NCBI GenBank assembly: GCA_024741835.1
Contig: JAENRP010000116.1
Coordinates: forward strand, 1,945-65,944
DNA: 64,000 nt
Origin: Diplocarpon mali
Lineage: Eukaryota > Ascomycota > Leotiomycetes > Helotiales > Drepanopezizaceae
Direction: 5' to 3'
Shown here: piece by piece, positions 59,604 through 64,000 of the stretch
Numbering within the stretch: the first letter of the stretch is position 1
Layout of the letters: the number at the start of each line of letters is the position of its first letter
Made by a program: the position numbers and the translations under genes
The notes under the pieces: generated by a model
The model's input: the letters and a program-made list of their open reading frames with translations, nothing else
What the model was told of the DNA's origin: nothing
Database searches by the model: none

Positions 59604-59630
59604 AAGAGAGAGAGAGAGAGAGAGAGAGAG
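59604..59630. repeat. (AG)n microsatellite
   Basis: About 13 uninterrupted AG dinucleotides followed by AAAACT. Confidence 0.95.
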
Positions 59631-60078
59631 AAAACTGAATACTCAACGACAGCCTATGCCAAGGCCGTCACGTGTCCCTGAGATTCACTCTCATCCACTC
59701 TCGTTATATGCCTGCACGTGACTCCGATCACTATATTCCTACACTCTCCTCATGCAACTTCACTTCTCTCGGGACAGCCTCCCATACCGACTTCGATTGC
59801 GGCCGATGTATCCGGACCAGTCAGCGAAATGGGGAAGCAGTTGGAATGTCCCCAACGCCAGAGTCCACAGAGACTCGATATCGGCAAACCAAATCTCGAT
59901 GAGCTTCCGGGAACTTGTGTGCTCGTCGCCGTACCTTTCCGCCCGGTCACGAGATATCGCACTGTCTGGTCGCAAGGCACAGCCAAGAAGTCGTTGAGCG
60001 CAACGACACGGGGTCAGGCTGACTGCCGGGCGACGGTGGGATCCTTCGATGCAGCGCTACAATTCTTGCCCGCGGTCT

Positions 60079-60140
60079 CAACAGTCGGCTGTCACCAGTT
60101 GGCTATCAACAATCAGCTGTCAACAGTCGGCTGTTAACAG
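60079..60140. repeat. short direct repeats of CAACAGTCGGCTGT
   Basis: Four imperfect copies of a 14-17 bp unit (CAACAGTCGGCTGTC, CAGTTGGCTATC, CAATCAGCTGTC, CAACAGTCGGCTGTT) in a row. Single units are partly self-complementary. Confidence 0.75.
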
Positions 60141-61389
60141 CATATTGCTGGGTTATTTGCAGTCGAAACGAATCTCTGCGGGCGCACGACCTCCAGTTCG
60201 AATGTGCCGCGCCACATGGAGGCACGATCGCGAAATGCGGAGTCAAGACGTCTCCCGAGTTGCGATTCGTGATTGAGATGCTGGGGTCGATGGTCGACTG
60301 TCTTGGACCTCCTCCACCCTGCCCGCAACTATTCCCGGACTTGGCCAGACCGATGTGTCGGGGATCGGTCCGCGCCAGGATGCCGAGAGGTGGGTCGAGA
60401 TCTTGCCGCCGAGATAGAGCGCGGAGAAAATATGGGTCACTAGCGTGGAACAGTCAGCAGGCCTCAGGCATGGGACATGACATGTATATATTACTTTCTA
60501 TAGTACATAATCTCCAGGAGAGTACAACCTTGTTACATACAACCAACCACCTTCCTTACTCTCCCACTCTTTTCTCGCCGCGGGGGTCCTGGATGTCAAC
60601 AAGGCGATACCAATCCCGCCCGAGCCGCATCGTGGAGATAGGTCGCCACGGCTCGACCACTGGTCACATCGCAGGGAGAAGCTGTGGAATCCATGGCCTC
60701 GAGCTCGTGCGGCAAAGACATGGGGAGATGCGAATCCTCGCAAAGACACACATGGCACGTCCGACACGTGGCTTCCGGCCGGATTCCCACGGGTATGATA
60801 TCACTTTCGAAGGCTCCCACATGCACATAGCTGCCCATCGTCCAAGCGGCTCCTTTGCCAGCCGGCCGCCATGGCAGCGACAACAGGTGCGCCGGCGCTC
60901 TTCTGATAGCGATGCGACATCGCTGGCCGAACGAACGCGGCTATCATGGTTGATCGGACGAATGTGCCTGTTGTTCGGGAGAGCTCCATTCACACCTGGT
61001 CCGAGCTGCACGTAGTTGACGGTTGTTTTACGGCTCGCTCTGGGTTTTCATATCGAGCTGCTCCCGTTGAGCCCGGGCTGACGAAGCAGCACCATGACCC
61101 TCCGATCGGGCCTTTCTCCGCATCTTGAAATGCCAGCAACCAGCCTCTGGTCTGCTTGCTTTTCCTTTCGTTCAGGGGCCCGTGTCTACCGGTTTGGCGT
61201 TCTCGACCCACCGCAAGGGCACGGTCGCCAGCGAAGCAAGCGGAGGGATATTCGGTGATTGCTCCCGAGAGGCAGACTGCGTGGACGCTCGCAGAAGCAC
61301 CATCCATCTTGGATCATTTCCAAACATGTCCCGGCACACACTGCTGCGTCCGGCGGAGTAGAGGCTCCTTGGGGCAGACTGCCGGCTCG

Positions 61390-61508
61390 GAGGCTTTGGA
61401 GAAGAGGCACACTCGTGTGAGACCCGGCCAGGAAGAAGAGGCGAGAGGAGTCTCATCGGGCACGCTCATGTGAGACCCGGCTAGGAAGAAGAGGCGACGG
61501 AGAGGGGT
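61390..61508. repeat. two-copy direct duplication of about 55 bp
   Basis: GTGAGACCCGGCCAGGAAGA and GTGAGACCCGGCTAGGAAGA each begin about 40 bp of matching sequence (with AGAGGCGA(G/C) and then GGGTCTC or GAGTCTC). The copies lie next to each other with a few substitutions. Confidence 0.75.
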
Positions 61509-62402
61509 CTCGTGGTCGGTGTCTGCGCATTTCTTCGCTTCGCTAATGCATTTCTATCGTGGCGTGTGTTTTCGCTGATAGAGGGGTCCACCGCCGAGGC
61601 GCCGAAGCTATCGCTGGTATCCACTCTGTCGGTCTCAAGTCAGATTCCCAAATGCCTGGGCCGGGAGCAACGAGCATGGAGTACTCGCGACGAGGTATGT
61701 AGGAGACGACTTATCAGAGTCTGAACTACCTCCTGTGCTCTGAGCTAGATGACACGGCTGCACCTGACCAGCGGCCCATGGGCCATGTCTCTGTCTCCAA
61801 CAATCATCCACGCAGACTCTTGGTACATGCTGAAAGATCCCATCTTTCCAAGCGCCTATCCATTCTCGCGCGTACGAGTACTTTACTGACTCCCTCTTGA
61901 CCACGTTCGAAGACAACATGGGTGGAAAACCTACTGTGTCACTGCCAGGGGAAACCACCCACTTGGAGGATCACGATTACTGTGGAAATTGAAGTCTCGC
62001 TTGGAAAAATCTTCTTTGATTGGCATAGACTCTCAAGACGTCGAGTTCATCTCCAGAGCCCGGGTGACTCTTCAATCGCTGTGTCGGCTTGGTGTTCATC
62101 GGTTAGCTCTGAGGGTGTAAGTCTTCAAAATGGTGTTTCCAAGCCGAGAACCCGAGTTCATGCTCCGAGCGGGTATTGCCCTTGATAGTGAGCCGCTTAG
62201 ACTCTTGGTGTCTTCGACCTCAATAAAGAAGGGATTCCGGTACGGACCCCTGGTATTCCACGCGCGCCGTGCCATGCGTGTACGTTTCTTTGTATCAGGT
62301 CAAGGCCCAAGCCTCTGTCTCCCTCTCTGTTCTTTGTCTCGGGATCATTCCACCATTTGGTTGCGCTCCGCGAAAGCCGACATATTCCCCACGTCTATGG
62401 CA

Positions 62403-62457
62403 NNNNNNNNNNNNNNNNNNNNNNNNNNNNNNNNNNNNNNNNNNNNNNNNNNNNNNN
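62403..62457. other. assembly gap (55 N)
   Basis: Fifty-five unknown bases. Flanking sequence is ordinary, and the gap breaks a short open frame on each strand. Confidence 0.98.
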
Positions 62458-62582
62458 CTCCCGACGCTGAGATCTCTCTACAGATTATATCTTGCTCAGA
62501 TCGCCTCTCCTCTTCGAGACTTTTCTTATCAAACGCCGAGTAACTACCCAGCTTTACGCTCTCCCACCACCCTACAACTGAC

Positions 62583-63208
62583 ATGGACGCCCCAGAGTGG
62601 TGGACGATAGAGGATGTCCTGAACACGCCCCAGTCTGTCACCACGCATCTCTATCGCGGAGACCAGAAAACAGAGGAGGAGATAGTGGGGCTACTCTGTC
62701 AATGCCGTCTGCTCGCTACGTGGGTCATTTCGTCTCCGTGTTTACGTGCTACCGCTGAATCGAGGGTAGAGTTTCTCGGATCCAGAAATGTATGAGAGAT
62801 GGGAAGTTCATGGGATCCGACCCCTCCGATCCAAGCCCAGCGCAGCTCGACCGTAGCGAGGACGGGACTCCACCGGCGCACTCCGCTCCATCTCCCCCCT
62901 CCAGGACCACCATCTACACAACCAGCGACCCTGACATCGCGTCCCTCTATGCCCACCGCCCACTACCGCCCCTCCCTCCCCCCCGAGCAAAAGCAGAGGC
63001 CAGGGCAGACCGGCCACCCGGCCCAGACCCCACGACCGATCTGACGGGTGCCCGTCGCCACGGAGTGACCCGCCCCCACCAGCGTGCGGTTGGAGTCGGG
63101 GGCGCTCTGCCGTGGGTGCCCGACGGACTGGCGCCGCTGGAGCACAACCAGGAGCGCTTCGCGGTCGGGCTCGACAGCGACGGGGCGGGCGTCGGCACTC
63201 ATGCGTGA
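62583..63208 (+). CDS. possible gene, unrecognised (start region only)
   Basis: An ATG at 62,583 opens MDAPEWWTIEDVLNTPQSVT, which reads like the start of a real protein, and runs to 62,795. A second frame begins with an ATG at 62,792 and runs to 63,208 (SRTTIYTTSDPDIASLYAHR then a PLPPLPPPRAK segment). A donor-like GTGGGT lies at about 62,720, but the acceptors I tried did not join the frames without a stop. The second ORF has proline/arginine-rich composition and may be noise. Low confidence; listed because it is the best candidate in the right end of the window. Confidence 0.2.
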
Positions 63209-64000
63209 GGGTTGTCCAGCGGCCTGCTGTCCGCCGCAACGCGAGAGCTGGGCTGCAGAGGGAGAGGGAGAGCGAGAGGGGGGGACGCGACCGTGGCGAA
63301 AGAGTTGGCCGGCGGCGAGAGTGAGGTGAAGTGACGGGTGGGGGCAGGACATGCAGTCTACTGCGCCGGCGCCATGGACCGGAGACGAGGATTGCTCGTG
63401 TTCTCTCTGTTTCTTCTTCCCTCGGTCGGTTTGGGTTCTACAGTGTGGGTGATATGGCTGGTGGGTACGACGTGACATTCGGCTGCTGATGCGGTGCAAC
63501 TTCAGTCTCGCGCAATGGGATGGTGATCCCCTGGATGGGATGATGGGGTGCAATGGGATGCGACGGGATGTGTGTACCTGGTGTCATCTGGGCTGGGTCG
63601 AGCTGGGCGGAGAAGCGCACCTCGGCTACACGTGTGTCTGGAGCGGGCTCCCTGGTCTGGGAATCATGCCACGGCGTTCCAGGGAAGGGTCCTGATCGCG
63701 TGGCTCTCGGTTTGTTTGGTTTGTATGGATTGTTATGGTCGACGAGAGTATATCACGACGTGTACGTATTGGTATCCGACTATGTGATTGCAGCATGTGT
63801 AAGTATTACCATTACTATCATCGCTCTCAAGACACGATCATCGGGTAGCAGGTAACAGGTGCTTGGAAGAAGCAGTATCACGACGACGCCTTGTCACCAG
63901 CCCCCTCCTTGATGCTTTTGACTCTCTGCCATCTTCCCATCCTCCACGCCGCCGCCCTCGCTTCCCGAGCACCTCCACCCCTCAAGCATGACTCTCCCGC
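63209..64000. other. right end, nothing recognised
   Basis: About 790 bp with purine-rich GAGAGGGAGAG tracts near 63,260 and GATGGGATG-type repeats near 63,520-63,570. No gene seen. Confidence 0.55.

Larger units (their letters stand above)
58365..62400. other. unresolved region without a supportable gene
   Basis: About 4 kb of moderate-GC sequence with many short ORFs on both strands; the longest is 251 codons at 60,260-61,015 (Arg/Ser-rich). I could not chain exons into a recognisable protein. Decayed genes are possible. A (AG)n microsatellite and two small duplications are listed separately. Confidence 0.5.

Noticed and set aside
60260..61015. 251-codon plus-strand ORF
   Set aside because: Arg/Ser/Pro-rich with no domain, with open frames opposite. 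A minus-strand gene could not be built either, so nothing was called.

Overview
The window reads as a chromosomal segment of a filamentous ascomycete (Pezizomycotina). Spliceable genes carry short GT-AG introns of about 44-90 bp with CTAAC/CTGAC-like branch sites. The gene families are typical of that group: Zn2Cys6 regulator, 2EXR proteins, an Rpd3-type deacetylase with a long acidic tail, a GUP1-type MBOAT protein and a PRA1/Asp f 2-type secreted protein. I cannot place the genus. All exon boundaries were worked out by hand from splice motifs, frame continuity and family similarity; no search was run.

Layout. Positions 1-6,600 are gene-free and hold minisatellites, a long alternating purine-pyrimidine tract and a decayed repeat. 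From about 3.4 to 26.5 kb the DNA is AT-rich, gene-poor and full of stop codons. It looks like a transposon graveyard degraded by repeat-induced point mutation (RIP), with two repeat pairs in mirrored, inverted order. Three genes sit between those arms: a DUF4185-like gene (minus strand, possibly broken), an intronless LRR-protein kinase with a bacterial-looking architecture, and a FAR-17a/AIG1-like membrane protein. From about 26.6 kb the DNA is GC-rich. It holds a conserved fungal protein of unknown function (27.2-29.4 kb), a 12-bp minisatellite, a decayed M3 metallopeptidase pseudogene (31.9-32.7 kb) and a GUP1-like acyltransferase-family gene.

The most coherent functional unit is 36.2-41.3 kb: a secreted PRA1/Asp f 2-like zinc-binding protein gene divergent from a ZIP zinc transporter of the ZrfC/Zrt1 type. 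They share a 1.9-kb intergenic region with a near-perfect Zap1-type zinc-response element and several PacC-type sites. This matches the zincophore-plus-transporter arrangement known from Candida albicans and Aspergillus fumigatus. The transporter's extracellular N-terminus carries four CHxH...C zinc motifs. Each is split by a phase-2 intron at the same place, which points to tandem exon duplication.

Then come a frameshifted 2EXR pseudogene and an intact 2EXR gene (42.4-46.3 kb), a Zn2Cys6 transcription factor (48.0-50.4 kb), and a housekeeping block: ribosomal protein uL14/RPL23, Rpd3 histone deacetylase, and the proteasome deubiquitinase Rpn11 (52.6-58.4 kb). The last 5.6 kb is unresolved: short ORFs, small repeats and one assembly gap. 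A second small gap lies in the last intron of the ZIP gene. I saw no rRNA, tRNA or CRISPR.
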